A DNA stretch of 64,000 bases from Methanoregula sp. UBA64 (GCF_002502735.1 NZ_DAQC01000005.1:1-64000); one strand, 5' to 3'; positions 24,553 to 34,441 are shown, numbered from the stretch's first letter. Notes: generated by a model not told the origin, from the sequence alone. Program-made: numbers and translations.

Positions 24553-26453
24553 AATGCCATCCCCCCAAAGAGCGCCGTTACCAGCATGGCCGCGATGAAC
24601 ACCCCGCAGACATAGACACCGGCCATCTTGAGTTTTGCTTCGCCGAACCACCCGTCAAGGTAGTAGTTCCCGAGCGTGACGCTGGTCCTTCCCCCCAGGG
24701 CGTTTGTGAAGTGCATGTCGGAGCTGGTCACGACACCCCCCATATAGGGAGGCAGCTGCCGGTTCCTGCGGTGCGGCAGGAGGATCGAGAGCGGCAGGAT
24801 GACGATCAAGAAGAGCATCATCATCATGATCAGGATATTGTCCTGCGAGAGCCGGGCAATGCTGCCATAGTAGGTGGATAAGAACGGCTCGATGAGGATC
24901 TTCGAGATCACCGGGTAGATGAAACAGGTGACCGTGGTAAGCCCGGCAAGGCAGACGAGCGCAATCCACTCGTTCCGGTCAACCGGTCCCTCGACGTTCT
25001 TGGTGTCCGGCGTAACCGTGATCAGTTTTCCCATCCATTTGGCCCAGAAGAAGACCGTGAACGCACTCCCGAAGGCAAGGATGATCACGAGCACGAAGCC
25101 GAGCGGTGCGCTGATGAACGCCTGGATCGCCGCCCACTTGGAGATCAGCATACCAAACGGCGCCAAAAACATGCCGGCAATGCCTATTACCATCATGGCG
25201 GCAAGCCGCGGGGTCCGGGTGATGAGGCCGTTCATGTCCTCGATCTCCCGGCTCCGGATCCGGTGCTCGACCGTTCCCACCGAGAGGAACAGGAGCGACT
25301 TCGCAATCGCGTGGAAGATGATCAGGAGTACTGCTGCCCAGATCGCCTCGTAGGTGCCGATACCCGCACAGGCCACGACAAGGCCGAGGTTCGAGATGGT
25401 GGAATAGGCAAGCACCCGTTTTGCATTGGTCTGGGAAATGGCAAGCGCCGAGGCCACGAGGAATGTGATGGCGCCGACAAGGGAGAGGGCAAAGCCGGTG
25501 GTGGTAAACGCGTACACCGGGGCGAGCCGGACCAGGATATAGACACCGGCTTTTACCATCGTGCTTGAATGGAGCAGGGCGGAGACCGGGGTCGGGGCGA
25601 CCATGGCACCAAGGAGCCACGACGAGAACGGCATCTGGGCGGCTTTGGTGAGGCCCGCAAACCCGATTAACGCCGCCGGGATCAGGACGAGCGCCTTTCC
25701 TGCGGTCAGCACCTGGTCGAGTCCGAGCATCGGCACGGGCTGGGCTGCAAGCCAGATGAGGGCAGCGATAAATGCGATCCCGCCCAGCACGTTCATCCAG
25801 AGTGCGGTAAACGCGTTATTGGTGGCCTCTTCGGTCTTCGTAAACCCGATCAACAGGAACGAACAGAGCGTGGTCACTTCCCAGAAGAAGTATACCCAGA
25901 TGAGGCTGTTGGAGAACACGAGCCCGAACATCGCGGAGATGAAGACAAAGATGATCAAAAAAAACGTATTGGTCCGGTTGGGGATCTCCACGTGGTGCTC
26001 GTAGAAATGCCGCATGTACCCGAGCGAGTACACGCAGATCAGGCTCCCGATGATCCCGATGATAAGCGCCATGATAAGCGAGAACGGATCGCAGAAGAGC
26101 GGGTTTGCAATATCTGATGCACGGGAACAGGTAAGCTCGAACCAGACAATGAGCGCGGTCTGGACAAGCACCAGGCAGAGGGCAAGGGACTTGCGGTATT
26201 TTACCGCATACCAGAGCAGGAGCGCTGCCATGGCCATTTCAAGAATAAACATCAGGAGGTTAACCGGCGCTGCATCGAACCCGAAATAGACGACGCCTTT
26301 GTCATACAGGGTTACCAGGGCAAGGGCGGTTACCACGCCTATTGCCAGTGCCGATAGTTTTACGATCCAGCCCCGCTCCGTATCGCGGCGCACTGCGAGC
26401 ATGAAGAGCGCCGTAATGAGCGGGAACAGGATGAGAAAGAGAAGATACTGCAC
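24549..26453 (-). CDS. echA: Ech-type hydrogenase ion-pump subunit EchA (NuoL-like)
   Basis: Antiporter-like membrane subunit of the hydrogenase, with about 16 helices, which moves protons or sodium ions. Conserved parts include FWEVTTLCSFLLIGF near 230, with the functional Glu in helix 5, and LTKAAQMPFSSWLLGAM with the conserved Lys near 300, followed by PTPVSALLHSSTMVKAGVY. The start is uncertain. I chose the GTG at 26453, just before helix 1 (QYLLFLILFPL), because AGGGTGGAT lies at suitable distance and AATATGATTAATAAT on the minus strand, some 40 bases upstream, is a TATA region. ATG codons at 26501 and 26570 are in frame and would give up to 673 residues. Confidence 0.88.
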   Translation of the reverse strand: MQYLLFLILFPLITALFMLAVRRDTERGWIVKLSALAIGVVTALALVTLYDKGVVYFGFDAAPVNLLMFILEMAMAALLLWYAVKYRKSLALCLVLVQTALIVWFELTCSRASDIANPLFCDPFSLIMALIIGIIGSLICVYSLGYMRHFYEHHVEIPNRTNTFFLIIFVFISAMFGLVFSNSLIWVYFFWEVTTLCSFLLIGFTKTEEATNNAFTALWMNVLGGIAFIAALIWLAAQPVPMLGLDQVLTAGKALVLIPAALIGFAGLTKAAQMPFSSWLLGAMVAPTPVSALLHSSTMVKAGVYILVRLAPVYAFTTTGFALSLVGAITFLVASALAISQTNAKRVLAYSTISNLGLVVACAGIGTYEAIWAAVLLIIFHAIAKSLLFLSVGTVEHRIRSREIEDMNGLITRTPRLAAMMVIGIAGMFLAPFGMLISKWAAIQAFISAPLGFVLVIILAFGSAFTVFFWAKWMGKLITVTPDTKNVEGPVDRNEWIALVCLAGLTTVTCFIYPVISKILIEPFLSTYYGSIARLSQDNILIMMMMLFLIVILPLSILLPHRRNRQLPPYMGGVVTSSDMHFTNALGGRTSVTLGNYYLDGWFGEAKLKMAGVYVCGVFIAAMLVTALFGGMAL

Positions 26454-26570
26454 GCTAACATCCACCCTGCTGAACTGTTCGCATTTTTCATTATTAATCA
26501 TATTGAACTGAGCCCGTATCCCGTCCCGCCACGCGGGTTTTTCTGCGAATTTTCCCTGACTTCCGGCCAT

Positions 26571-26964
26571 TTTTTTTTAAATCGTGCAGGTTTTCGTATA
26601 AATCCGGCAAAGACCGGTGATTTGCAGCGCGAAAGCTGCCGGAAGAAGGCGGGATTTCGCGCCGGTTTGGTGCAGATCTCCCCGAAAACCGAGATGATAA
26701 AAGATTAATGTAACAAAAATGCAGTAATACTGTTCCTGAGGACTGGCGGGCGGCGGGGGGACTATCCGGTCCCTTTTTGTCACGCCGGCGGTCCTTTGGG
26801 GTGGATCAGTAACGGGCAGGCATACCTGCCCCGAATTTCAGTAATCCTGATGTGACGGGGATCTCGGGTACTACCGGCTGTTCTGTCATGTGCGTTTTTC
26901 ACGTCATGATGTGCATGGCTCCTGTACGCGGGACGAGACCCGGTATCCTCAGGGAGGTCATGGA
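26571..26964. other. Noncoding divergent region between ech operon and hppA
   Basis: About 390 bases without a convincing gene. The stretch holds several possible stem-loops, the clearest being GGGCAGG at 26814-26820 with CCTGCCC at 26825-26831 separated by CATA. AAAGATTAATGTAAC at 26701-26715 is AT-rich and could hold a promoter. A purine-rich AGGGAGGT at 26951-26958 is the hppA ribosome-binding site. A long leader for hppA or a small RNA is possible, but I recognise no known riboswitch. Confidence 0.4.
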
Positions 26965-29025
26965 ATGATCGAAACAGCATTAGTCGTTGTCATTGTGATT
27001 TGTCTTATCGCACTGGCCCTTGCTGCAATCTTAGCGCGTAATCTCCTCTCGCAGGACGAGGGGACGCCCAAGATGCGCGAGGTCTCCGATGCGATCAAGG
27101 TGGGTGCGGAAGCATTCATCAAGCGCCAGTACTCGACCATCGCCATCATCGCGATAATCCTCGCCGTGGTGATCTTTGTTGTCTATTACTTTACCGGACA
27201 GCAGTCGCTTGCCGTGGACACGGCATTCTCCTACATCATCGGTGCCACGTGCAGTGCGGTCGCCGGTGTAGTGGCCATGTCCATCGCAGTCCGGACCAAC
27301 ATCCGCACGGCAGCGGCAGCCCAGCACAGCGATGGGAAGGCACTTGACTTCTCGTTCCGCGGCGGGGCAATCTCGGGCCTGATCATCACCTCGATGTCCC
27401 TCCTCGGCGTCTCCCTGACGTATATCGCGCTCGGGGCAAACCCGCAGACCACGCCCTTTGTCATCATCGGCTTTGGCTTTGGTGCCTCGTTTGTCGCACT
27501 CTTCGCCCAGCTCGGCGGCGGTATCTACACCAAAGCCGCCGATGTCGGTGCAGACCTTGTCGGTAAGGTCGAAAAGGGTATTCCCGAAGACGATGTCCGG
27601 AACCCGGCCACCATCGCTGACCTTGTCGGCGACAATGTCGGGGACTGTGCCGGCCGTGGTGCCGACCTCTTCGAGTCCACCGCTGCCGAGAACATCGGTG
27701 CGATGATTCTCGGTGTCGCGCTCTTCCCGATCTTCGGTGTCAACGGTATCCTCTTCCCCATCGTCATGTGCGCCCTTGGTCTCTTCGCGAGCATGATCGG
27801 TATTCTCACCGTCAAGGGTAAGGACGGCGCAGACCCGATGGACGCCATGAACCGCGGGTACTACATCACCGCAATCATCTCCGCAGTCTTCCTCTTCTTC
27901 GGGGTCCAGTGGCTCCTCGGGTCGACCGCGGGCTGGATGTACTTCTTCTACGCGGGCCTCGTGGGTATCGTCCTCTCGGTCTGTTTCCTCCGGGTCACCC
28001 TCTACTACACCGACCACCACTACCGGCCGGTCAAGGAGATCGCCGACGCCTCTGAGACCGGAGCCGCGACCAACATCATCACCGGGTTCTCGGTCGGTCT
28101 CGAGACCACCGCAGTCCCCGCCCTCCTCATCGGCGCCTCCCTCATACTCTCCTACTGGTTCGGTTCCATGACCGGTATCCCGAACGGCGGCCTCTACGGC
28201 ACTGCCGTTGCAACCGTGGGTATGCTCATGGTCTGCGCCTACGTCCTTGCCATGGACACCTTCGGGCCCATTGCCGACAATGCCGGAGGTATCGTCGAGA
28301 TGAGCGGCGCACCCGAAGAGGTCAGGAAGCGCATGGACTCTCTCGATGCAGCCGGGAACACCACCAAAGCACTCACCAAGGGCTATGCCATTGGCAGTGC
28401 CTCCCTCGCGGTATTCCTGCTCTTCAACGCCTACATGGCAGACATAGCGAAGCTCACCGGCAAGGCATTCGATGTCGTCAACCTTGCAAGCGTCCCGGTC
28501 TTTGTCGGGGCACTGCTCGGGGCAATGCTCGTCTTCCTCTTTGCGAGCCTCGCCATCCGCGCAGTCTCCAAGACCGCACAGTCGGTTATCGAAGCAGTCC
28601 GCATCCAGTTCAAGAACCCGGCCATCATGGCAGGGACCCAGAAGCCTGACTATGCAGCCGTCATCGATATCACGACCCAGGGTGCCCTCAGAAACATGGT
28701 CCTCCCCGGTATCCTGGTGATCGGGTTCCCGATCTTCATCGGCGTTACCATGCGGCACGAGGCCCTCGCCGGCTTCCTCATGGTAGCAACCATCACCGGC
28801 ATTCTCCTTGCCCTGATCCTCAACAACAGCGGCGGGGCATGGGACAATGCCAAGAAATTCGTGGAAAGCGGTGCCCACGGCGGCAAGGGCAGCGAGGCCC
28901 ACAAGGCAGCAGTCATCGGCGACACGCTCGGCGATCCGTTCAAGGACACGGCCGGCCCGTCGCTCCACGTGCTCATCAAGCTCCTTGCTACCTTAACGCT
29001 CGTGCTTGCTCCGCTCTTTATCTAA
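26965..29025 (+). CDS. hppA: Membrane-bound pyrophosphatase HppA
   Basis: Ion-pumping inorganic pyrophosphatase, 686 residues and about 16 helices, which couples pyrophosphate hydrolysis to ion export. The substrate-site motifs are intact: DVGADLVGKVEKGIPEDD near 190-210, DNVGDCAGRGADLFES near 220, and DTFGPIADNAGGI near 435. GNTTKALTKGYAIGSA near 475 has Lys in the position that is Ala in potassium-dependent enzymes, so this should be the potassium-independent type, usually a proton pump. The ATG at 26965 is supported by GGGAGGT seven bases upstream. It is divergent from the ech hydrogenase operon; both contribute to membrane ion gradients. The 645-residue frame opposite it is a shadow. Confidence 0.94.
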   Translation: MIETALVVVIVICLIALALAAILARNLLSQDEGTPKMREVSDAIKVGAEAFIKRQYSTIAIIAIILAVVIFVVYYFTGQQSLAVDTAFSYIIGATCSAVAGVVAMSIAVRTNIRTAAAAQHSDGKALDFSFRGGAISGLIITSMSLLGVSLTYIALGANPQTTPFVIIGFGFGASFVALFAQLGGGIYTKAADVGADLVGKVEKGIPEDDVRNPATIADLVGDNVGDCAGRGADLFESTAAENIGAMILGVALFPIFGVNGILFPIVMCALGLFASMIGILTVKGKDGADPMDAMNRGYYITAIISAVFLFFGVQWLLGSTAGWMYFFYAGLVGIVLSVCFLRVTLYYTDHHYRPVKEIADASETGAATNIITGFSVGLETTAVPALLIGASLILSYWFGSMTGIPNGGLYGTAVATVGMLMVCAYVLAMDTFGPIADNAGGIVEMSGAPEEVRKRMDSLDAAGNTTKALTKGYAIGSASLAVFLLFNAYMADIAKLTGKAFDVVNLASVPVFVGALLGAMLVFLFASLAIRAVSKTAQSVIEAVRIQFKNPAIMAGTQKPDYAAVIDITTQGALRNMVLPGILVIGFPIFIGVTMRHEALAGFLMVATITGILLALILNNSGGAWDNAKKFVESGAHGGKGSEAHKAAVIGDTLGDPFKDTAGPSLHVLIKLLATLTLVLAPLFI

Positions 29026-29034
29026 ATACCATCC

Positions 29035-29041
29035 TTTTTTT
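29035..29041 (+). terminator. Oligo-T terminator after hppA
   Basis: Seven T ten bases after the hppA stop codon; no stem is needed or clearly seen. Confidence 0.45.
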
Positions 29042-29186
29042 ACCGCCGTTTCCGTTACGGGAGCGCCAGCTGTCCTCTTATTAAAAAAACCGTCCCGGGA
29101 CCGCAAGGTAAGGATTTACAAAACAGGGATGAAAAACCGTTGCCGCACTGCCGGAAAAGACCGGGCGGCCGGCAGGCGTTTATGGA

Positions 29187-32093
29187 TTAAACAGGCTCTT
29201 TACGGACCATACCGACCGGCACCTGGATCGTAAACCGGGCACCCGCACCGGGCTCCCCGTCTTCCCGGATGGAGATGGTCGTGATCGAGAGGATCTCCCG
29301 GACCAGGTACAGGCCAAGGCCGGTATGCGTACCATAGCCTTTCTGGAAGATCTTCTCTTTCTCCTGCAGCGGGACGCCCCGCCCGGTATCGGAGACAACG
29401 ATCTCGGCGCCGTTCTCCGTCATTGTCCCGCTCACCCGGACCTTCACGTCGCGGCCCGCGTGCATCCAGGAGTTCTCGAACAGGTTGTAGAAGATCAGTT
29501 TTAGGAGCGGATCGGCATAGATCTCGATGCCTTTGAGGGCCGGATCCACAGTCACCAGCCGGAATCCGCCGTCCCGGCTCACGCCCGCGGCGGTCTCGTA
29601 CACGTTCTGCCATACCGGCATCTGGGTGCCGATGCTCTCGTACTGCCGGGTAAACGAGATCTGGTCGTGGATGATCTCTCCCGTGTGGAGCGCCTGTTTG
29701 GCAAGGCCCTTTACGGCAGGATCGGCGGCCGTTGTCTGGATGAGCCCGAGATATCCCTGCAATGCCGTGAGCTGGTTGAGGATATCGTGCCGGGTGATGC
29801 CCGAGAGCAGGGTGAGCTTCCGGTTCGCCTCGGAGAGCGCCTGTTCCGTGCACTTGCGGTCGGTGATATCCCGGCCCACCGACTGATATTCCGCCACCTT
29901 CCCGTCCGGGCCAAAGATTGCCCGGTCCGACCACTGCTGCCACCGCACCTCGCCGTTTGGCATCAGGATCCGGTGCTCGACCGTGTGAACCGGGTTCTCC
30001 GGGGTGACTGCGGCAAAATGGGCGGCAAGGAGCGTGCGGTCGTCTTTGGGAATATCCGGCACGAACCGGTGGCCGACGATCTCCTCCCGGGTCTTCCCGA
30101 AATACCGGCAGTACGCCTCGTTCACGAAGAGGTGCGTGCCGTCGGGCCGGAACCGGCTGATGAACTCCGTCTGGTCCTCCACGATGTTCCGGTACCGCTC
30201 CTGGCTCTCCCGGAGATCCCGCTGGCTCTTTGCCAGCTCATCGTAGTTCTGGCGCAGCTCCTCCTCGGTTGCCGCCAGCTGCTCGTAGGCCGCGGAGAGC
30301 TCCGTGTTGGTCCTCGTGAGCTGCTCGATCATCCCGTGCTGATCGGTCGTGTCCCGGCCTACCGACTGGTACTCGACGATCCTGCCCTCCTTGTCAAAGA
30401 CCGCACGGTCGCTCCACCGCTGCCACCGCACCTTCCCGTCCGGCATCACGATCCGGTGCTCGATGGTATGCACCGGGCTCTCCGGGGTGAACTCCGCCAG
30501 GTGCGCCTTCATGGTTTTCTGGTCTTCTGCCGGGATCTTCACCGGGTGGGGCTTTCCGATACATGCGGCAGGATCGAGGCCGAAATACCGGCAGTACGCC
30601 CCGTTCACGAACGTAAGCAGGCCGGCGGGGGAGAACCGGCAGATGAACTCCGTCTGGTCCTCTACGATGTTCCGGTACCGCTCCTGGCTTTCGTGGAGAT
30701 CGTGCTGGCTCTTGGAGAGCTCGTCGTAGTTCTGGCGCAGTTCCTCCTCGGTCGCCGCCAGCTGCTCGTAAGCCGCGGAGAGCTCCGTGTTGGTCCTCGT
30801 GAGCTTGTCGAACGCCTCGTGCTGATCGCTCGTGTCCCGGCCCACCGACTGGTACTCGACGATCCTGCCATTCTCGTCAAAGACCGCACGGTCGCTCCAC
30901 CGCTGCCACCGCACCTTCCCGTCCGGCATCACGATCCGGTGCTCGATCGCCGCAACGGGCTGCTCCCGGGAGAATGCTGCAAAGTGCTCTTCCATGCACG
31001 TCTTGTCCTCTTTTGGGATCCTGACCGGGTGCAGCTTCCCGATGCATTTTGCGGGATCGAGGCCGAAATACCGGCAGTACGCCCCGTTCACGAACGTGAG
31101 CAGGCCGGCAGGAGAGAACCGGCAGATGAGCTCGGTCTGGTCCTCGACAATGTTCCGGTACCGCTCCTCGCTTTTGTGGATCTTCTCCTCGCTTTTTGCC
31201 AGTTCATTATAATTCTGGCGCAGCTCCTCTTCGGTTGCCGCCAGCTGCTCGTAGGCTGCGTTGAGCTCCACATGCGTCTTCTGGAGGTTCTTTTCGGCCT
31301 CCATCCTTTTTGAGACGTCCCGGATGGACTCGATCGCCCCGATGGCGTTTCCCCCGGCATCGTACAGGGGCGAGGCGATCAGCCAGAGGTAGGCACCCTT
31401 CCCGCCGTACGCGCCCGGGCTGTAAAACTCCGAGATGATGGCATTCCCGTCCCGGATCAGCTGGATCCCCGGGACATCCCGGCCGGGATCGAGGACGATA
31501 TCGATCAGCGGGATGCGCTGCTCGTTGAACCGGGCAAGCGCTTCGCGGTAGGTGGCCCTGCCCATAATATCCCCGGCAGAAATCCCGGTGATCTTCTCCA
31601 TCATCCGGTTCCACGAGATCACGACGTTCTCCCGGTTGATGGCAAAGGTCGCGTCCGGGAGAAAATCGATGAGGTTTGCCATCAGCTGCCGGGATTCCCG
31701 CAGCTCTTCCTGCGCTTTCCTGCGTTCTATTGCATGTAAAAGATTGTATTCCAGCTCGGCAAACTGGGGCTTGGGGTTGCCGCCTTTCTGGAGGTAGAAA
31801 TCGGCACCGGAATTGAGCGCCTCGATCGCGATCTCTTCCCGGCTCCGGCCCGTAAACAGGACGACCGGCAGGTCGCGGTAGTGCTCGCGGATATACCGGA
31901 GGAACGCAATGCCGTTGATGTGGGGCATCTCGTAATCGGTGATAACGCCATCATAGTCCCGGCGCTTGATCTCTTCGAGTGCCTCGCTCACGGAACTGAC
32001 GGTGTGGATCTGTATCCTGCCCGAAAGCTCAAGAAACGTCTTCCCGATATCGAGAAGGGCAGGATCGTCATCGACGTACAGAACCAGAACCAT
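29187..32093 (-). CDS. Hybrid response regulator - four PAS - histidine kinase
   Basis: Soluble signalling protein of 968 residues. An N-terminal receiver domain (about 1-120) has the acidic cluster DDD near residue 9 and the phospho-acceptor Asp53 in ITDYEMP, plus LFTGRSREE. PAS1 spans about 135-255. Then come three nearly identical modules of about 160 residues, each a PAS/PAC domain (SERYRNIVEDQT...GRD) followed by a coiled linker containing ELSAAYEQLAATEEELRQNY. The kinase core has SGITRHDILNQLTALQ near 770, NLFENSWMHAG near 875 and SDTGRGVPL. There is no membrane segment, so it senses something in the cytosol. I start at ATG 32093, directly before the first strand; a GTG at 32105 is in frame. 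Confidence 0.92.
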   Translation of the reverse strand: MVLVLYVDDDPALLDIGKTFLELSGRIQIHTVSSVSEALEEIKRRDYDGVITDYEMPHINGIAFLRYIREHYRDLPVVLFTGRSREEIAIEALNSGADFYLQKGGNPKPQFAELEYNLLHAIERRKAQEELRESRQLMANLIDFLPDATFAINRENVVISWNRMMEKITGISAGDIMGRATYREALARFNEQRIPLIDIVLDPGRDVPGIQLIRDGNAIISEFYSPGAYGGKGAYLWLIASPLYDAGGNAIGAIESIRDVSKRMEAEKNLQKTHVELNAAYEQLAATEEELRQNYNELAKSEEKIHKSEERYRNIVEDQTELICRFSPAGLLTFVNGAYCRYFGLDPAKCIGKLHPVRIPKEDKTCMEEHFAAFSREQPVAAIEHRIVMPDGKVRWQRWSDRAVFDENGRIVEYQSVGRDTSDQHEAFDKLTRTNTELSAAYEQLAATEEELRQNYDELSKSQHDLHESQERYRNIVEDQTEFICRFSPAGLLTFVNGAYCRYFGLDPAACIGKPHPVKIPAEDQKTMKAHLAEFTPESPVHTIEHRIVMPDGKVRWQRWSDRAVFDKEGRIVEYQSVGRDTTDQHGMIEQLTRTNTELSAAYEQLAATEEELRQNYDELAKSQRDLRESQERYRNIVEDQTEFISRFRPDGTHLFVNEAYCRYFGKTREEIVGHRFVPDIPKDDRTLLAAHFAAVTPENPVHTVEHRILMPNGEVRWQQWSDRAIFGPDGKVAEYQSVGRDITDRKCTEQALSEANRKLTLLSGITRHDILNQLTALQGYLGLIQTTAADPAVKGLAKQALHTGEIIHDQISFTRQYESIGTQMPVWQNVYETAAGVSRDGGFRLVTVDPALKGIEIYADPLLKLIFYNLFENSWMHAGRDVKVRVSGTMTENGAEIVVSDTGRGVPLQEKEKIFQKGYGTHTGLGLYLVREILSITTISIREDGEPGAGARFTIQVPVGMVRKEPV
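30150..31290 (-). repeat. Intragenic tandem repeat, period about 480 bases
   Basis: Three consecutive units of about 480 bases inside the hybrid kinase gene encode linker plus PAS. The segment GCCGCCAGCTGCTCGTA recurs at about 30271, 30751 and 31231, and CGGTACCGCTCCT at about 30191, 30671 and 31151. Units two and three are nearly identical over long stretches, so the array expanded recently or is kept alike by recombination. Confidence 0.8.
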
Positions 32094-32215
32094 GCGAAAG
32101 GCCACACCGAAAATGTACTAGGTGTTGGCCGGAATACGTTTAAATGACAACTGATCTGTTGCGTAAATAATTATTGTTTAATATATCCCTGAAAATGATG
32201 CCGGGAACCTGCCGG

Positions 32216-34441
32216 TCAGCTGCACCCGGACCAGCCGCAGTGCTTGCAGATCCCCTGGTTGCAGCCCTCGCCGAAATCGAGGGGCTCGTGGCACTCGGGG
32301 CAGAGCCGCTGCTCCCCGGTCTTTTTGATGCTCCAGTCGTTTAAGGTTGCAATGCTCTGGTTTTTCGCCGAAAGCTCGATGCAGCGCCCGACCACGTCCG
32401 CACAGGAGTGACCTTCGGAGGTGGGGTTCTTGATCGCCGAGATACAGTTTACCTTCGCGAACTGCTTGACGAACTTCCCGTAGGGAACCCCGTTCTGGAG
32501 GCCGGTGCTGATCGCCCTGCCAAGGGCGCTGCTGTTTGCATCGCAGCCGCCGCTCCCCACGGTCCGGATAAATACCTCCATGGGTTTGCTGTCGAGCAGA
32601 TTCACCGTTACGTAGAGCCGGCAGCAGCCCGACTGGCAGAGGTAGGTCCGGCCGGCCAGTTCCTTTGGCCGGTCAATGGAGAGGCTCGGGATCTTCTCCG
32701 GCACCGCCCGCATGGCCGAGACCGCCGTGGCGGCAGGGGCCGGGAGAGCGGCTGGCGCCTTCTCCGTCTCCTTTAACGCAAGGACCACGTCCTCGCGGCT
32801 TCCCGTCCGGTAGATGGTGATCCCCTTGAGGCCGAGTTTCCAGGCCATCATGAGCGCCTCCCCGCAGTCGTCCCGGGTGGCGGAGCCGGGCATATTGATC
32901 GTCTTACTGATCGAGGCATGGACATATTTCTGGAAACAGGCCTGCATCCGGATGTGTTCCCGCCACGGGATGTCAAGGGCCGTCTTGAAGAGCGCCCGGA
33001 ACTCCGCCGGCAGCCAGGCCACGTCCTGCACGGACCCCTTCTCGTGCACGTGCGCAATCACCTCGCCCGCCTTCTTCTCCCGCTCGTCCCCGGCATATCC
33101 CATGGTGGTCAGGGTAGCAAGGAGCGCCTCCTTGAAGACCGGGTTCACGATCACAAAGATCTTGCCGACGGTATTCTTCCGGGTATAGGCAAACGAGAAG
33201 ACCGGTTCGATCCCGCTCGAACACCCGGCGAGAAGTGAGATCGTCCCTGTCGGGGCGACCGTGGTCATTGCGGCATTCCTGACTTTGAAGTCCTTCCAGA
33301 TGCTGCCCTGCCATGCCGGGAAGGTCCCCTTCTCTTCTGCAAGCCGGTGGGACTCCGCGATAGCAGTATCGGTGATCGTCTTCATCACCTGCTCGCACCA
33401 GGCCCGGCCCTTCTCCGTATCGTAGGCAATGCCGAGCATGAGCATTGCATCGTGCACACCCATGACCCCGAGGCCGATCTTCCGCGTCCTTCTCGTAGCC
33501 TCGGCAATCTGCGGGATGGGAAAGACGTTCTTTTCTATCACAAGGTCGAGGAACCGGGTAGCCATCCGTGCCGTATCCCGCAGGAGGTCCTCGTCGAATA
33601 CACCGTCGCGGACGCAGGCGGCCAGGTTGATGCTCCCAAGCACGCAGCTCTCGTAGGGCAGCAGGGGCTGTTCCCCGCAGGGGTTCGTGGTGTCGATCTC
33701 GCCGAGCAAAGGAGTGGGGTTGTGCCGGTTGATCTCATCGTAAAAGAGGATGCCGGGCTCGCCGTTCTTCCAGATCCCCTCGACGATCCCGTTCCAGATC
33801 TCCCCGACCGTAACCTTCTGGCCGGAGTGGGGATTTGTCAGCCAGAGATCGGAGTACTTCTGCTTCTCCACGAGGTCCATGAACTTGTCGTTGACCATCA
33901 CCGAGATGTTGAAGTTCGAGAAGTCGCCCTCCTTTTTCTTTGCCGCAATAAAGGAGAGGATGTCCGGGTGCCAGACATTGAGGATCCCCATGTTCGCCCC
34001 GCGCCGGCGCCCGCCCTGCTTGATCACGTCGGTTGCGGCGTTAAAGACCCGCATGAACGAGATAGGTCCCGAGGCAACGCCGTCGGTGGACTGGACGGGC
34101 GAGCCCTCGGGGCGGATATGCGAGAAGTTGTACCCCGTTCCCCCGCCGGTCTTGTGGATGATCGCCCCTTCCTTCATTGCATCGAAGATCCCGTCGATGG
34201 AGTCCGGGACGGGAAGCGTAAAGCAGGCAGAGAGCTGCCCGATCTCGGTTCCCGCGTTCATGAGGGTAGGGGAGTTCGGGAGGAAGCGGAGCGAGAGCAT
34301 TGCCTCGAAAAACCGGGCCTTGTCGTTCTCGTCCTCCGCCAGGGCCGATGCGACCCTGCGGCAGATGTCTTCGTAGGTCTTCTCTCCTTTACGGAGGTAG
34401 CGTGCAGAGAGGATACTGTCAACGACGGATGGTGCATTCAT
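32216..34441 (-). CDS. nrdJ: Adenosylcobalamin-dependent (class II) ribonucleotide reductase
   Basis: Makes deoxyribonucleotides for DNA synthesis using a B12 cofactor to start the radical, suited to anaerobes. The 741 residues begin with an ATP-cone-less start and RFLPNSPTLMNAG near 55, followed by CFTLPVPDSI (first active-site Cys) near 75. NPCGEQPLLPYESC near 265 holds the catalytic cysteine of the finger loop, and PTGTISLLAGCSSGIEP near 395 is the further family signature. A C-terminal zinc-ribbon segment, CPECHEPL and CKHCGWSGC, typical of archaeal and bacterial NrdJ, ends the protein. The cbiB gene for the B12 cofactor is at 45405 in this window. Confidence 0.94.
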   Translation of the reverse strand: MNAPSVVDSILSARYLRKGEKTYEDICRRVASALAEDENDKARFFEAMLSLRFLPNSPTLMNAGTEIGQLSACFTLPVPDSIDGIFDAMKEGAIIHKTGGGTGYNFSHIRPEGSPVQSTDGVASGPISFMRVFNAATDVIKQGGRRRGANMGILNVWHPDILSFIAAKKKEGDFSNFNISVMVNDKFMDLVEKQKYSDLWLTNPHSGQKVTVGEIWNGIVEGIWKNGEPGILFYDEINRHNPTPLLGEIDTTNPCGEQPLLPYESCVLGSINLAACVRDGVFDEDLLRDTARMATRFLDLVIEKNVFPIPQIAEATRRTRKIGLGVMGVHDAMLMLGIAYDTEKGRAWCEQVMKTITDTAIAESHRLAEEKGTFPAWQGSIWKDFKVRNAAMTTVAPTGTISLLAGCSSGIEPVFSFAYTRKNTVGKIFVIVNPVFKEALLATLTTMGYAGDEREKKAGEVIAHVHEKGSVQDVAWLPAEFRALFKTALDIPWREHIRMQACFQKYVHASISKTINMPGSATRDDCGEALMMAWKLGLKGITIYRTGSREDVVLALKETEKAPAALPAPAATAVSAMRAVPEKIPSLSIDRPKELAGRTYLCQSGCCRLYVTVNLLDSKPMEVFIRTVGSGGCDANSSALGRAISTGLQNGVPYGKFVKQFAKVNCISAIKNPTSEGHSCADVVGRCIELSAKNQSIATLNDWSIKKTGEQRLCPECHEPLDFGEGCNQGICKHCGWSGCS

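Noticed and set aside
26571..26964. Known riboswitch such as fluoride or TPP before hppA
   Set aside because: I could not match the conserved core sequences of any class that I know.
27031..28968. 645-codon open frame opposite hppA
   Set aside because: Shadow of the highly conserved hppA reading frame; translation is a run of Asp, Glu and Gly with no domain.
30150..31290. Insertion sequence or CRISPR array suggested by the repeats
   Set aside because: The repeats are in frame, encode PAS modules and have no transposase or inverted ends.
29667..31313. 548-codon plus-strand open frame opposite the hybrid kinase
   Set aside because: Shadow of the repeated PAS gene; its own repeats merely mirror the repeat units on the other strand.
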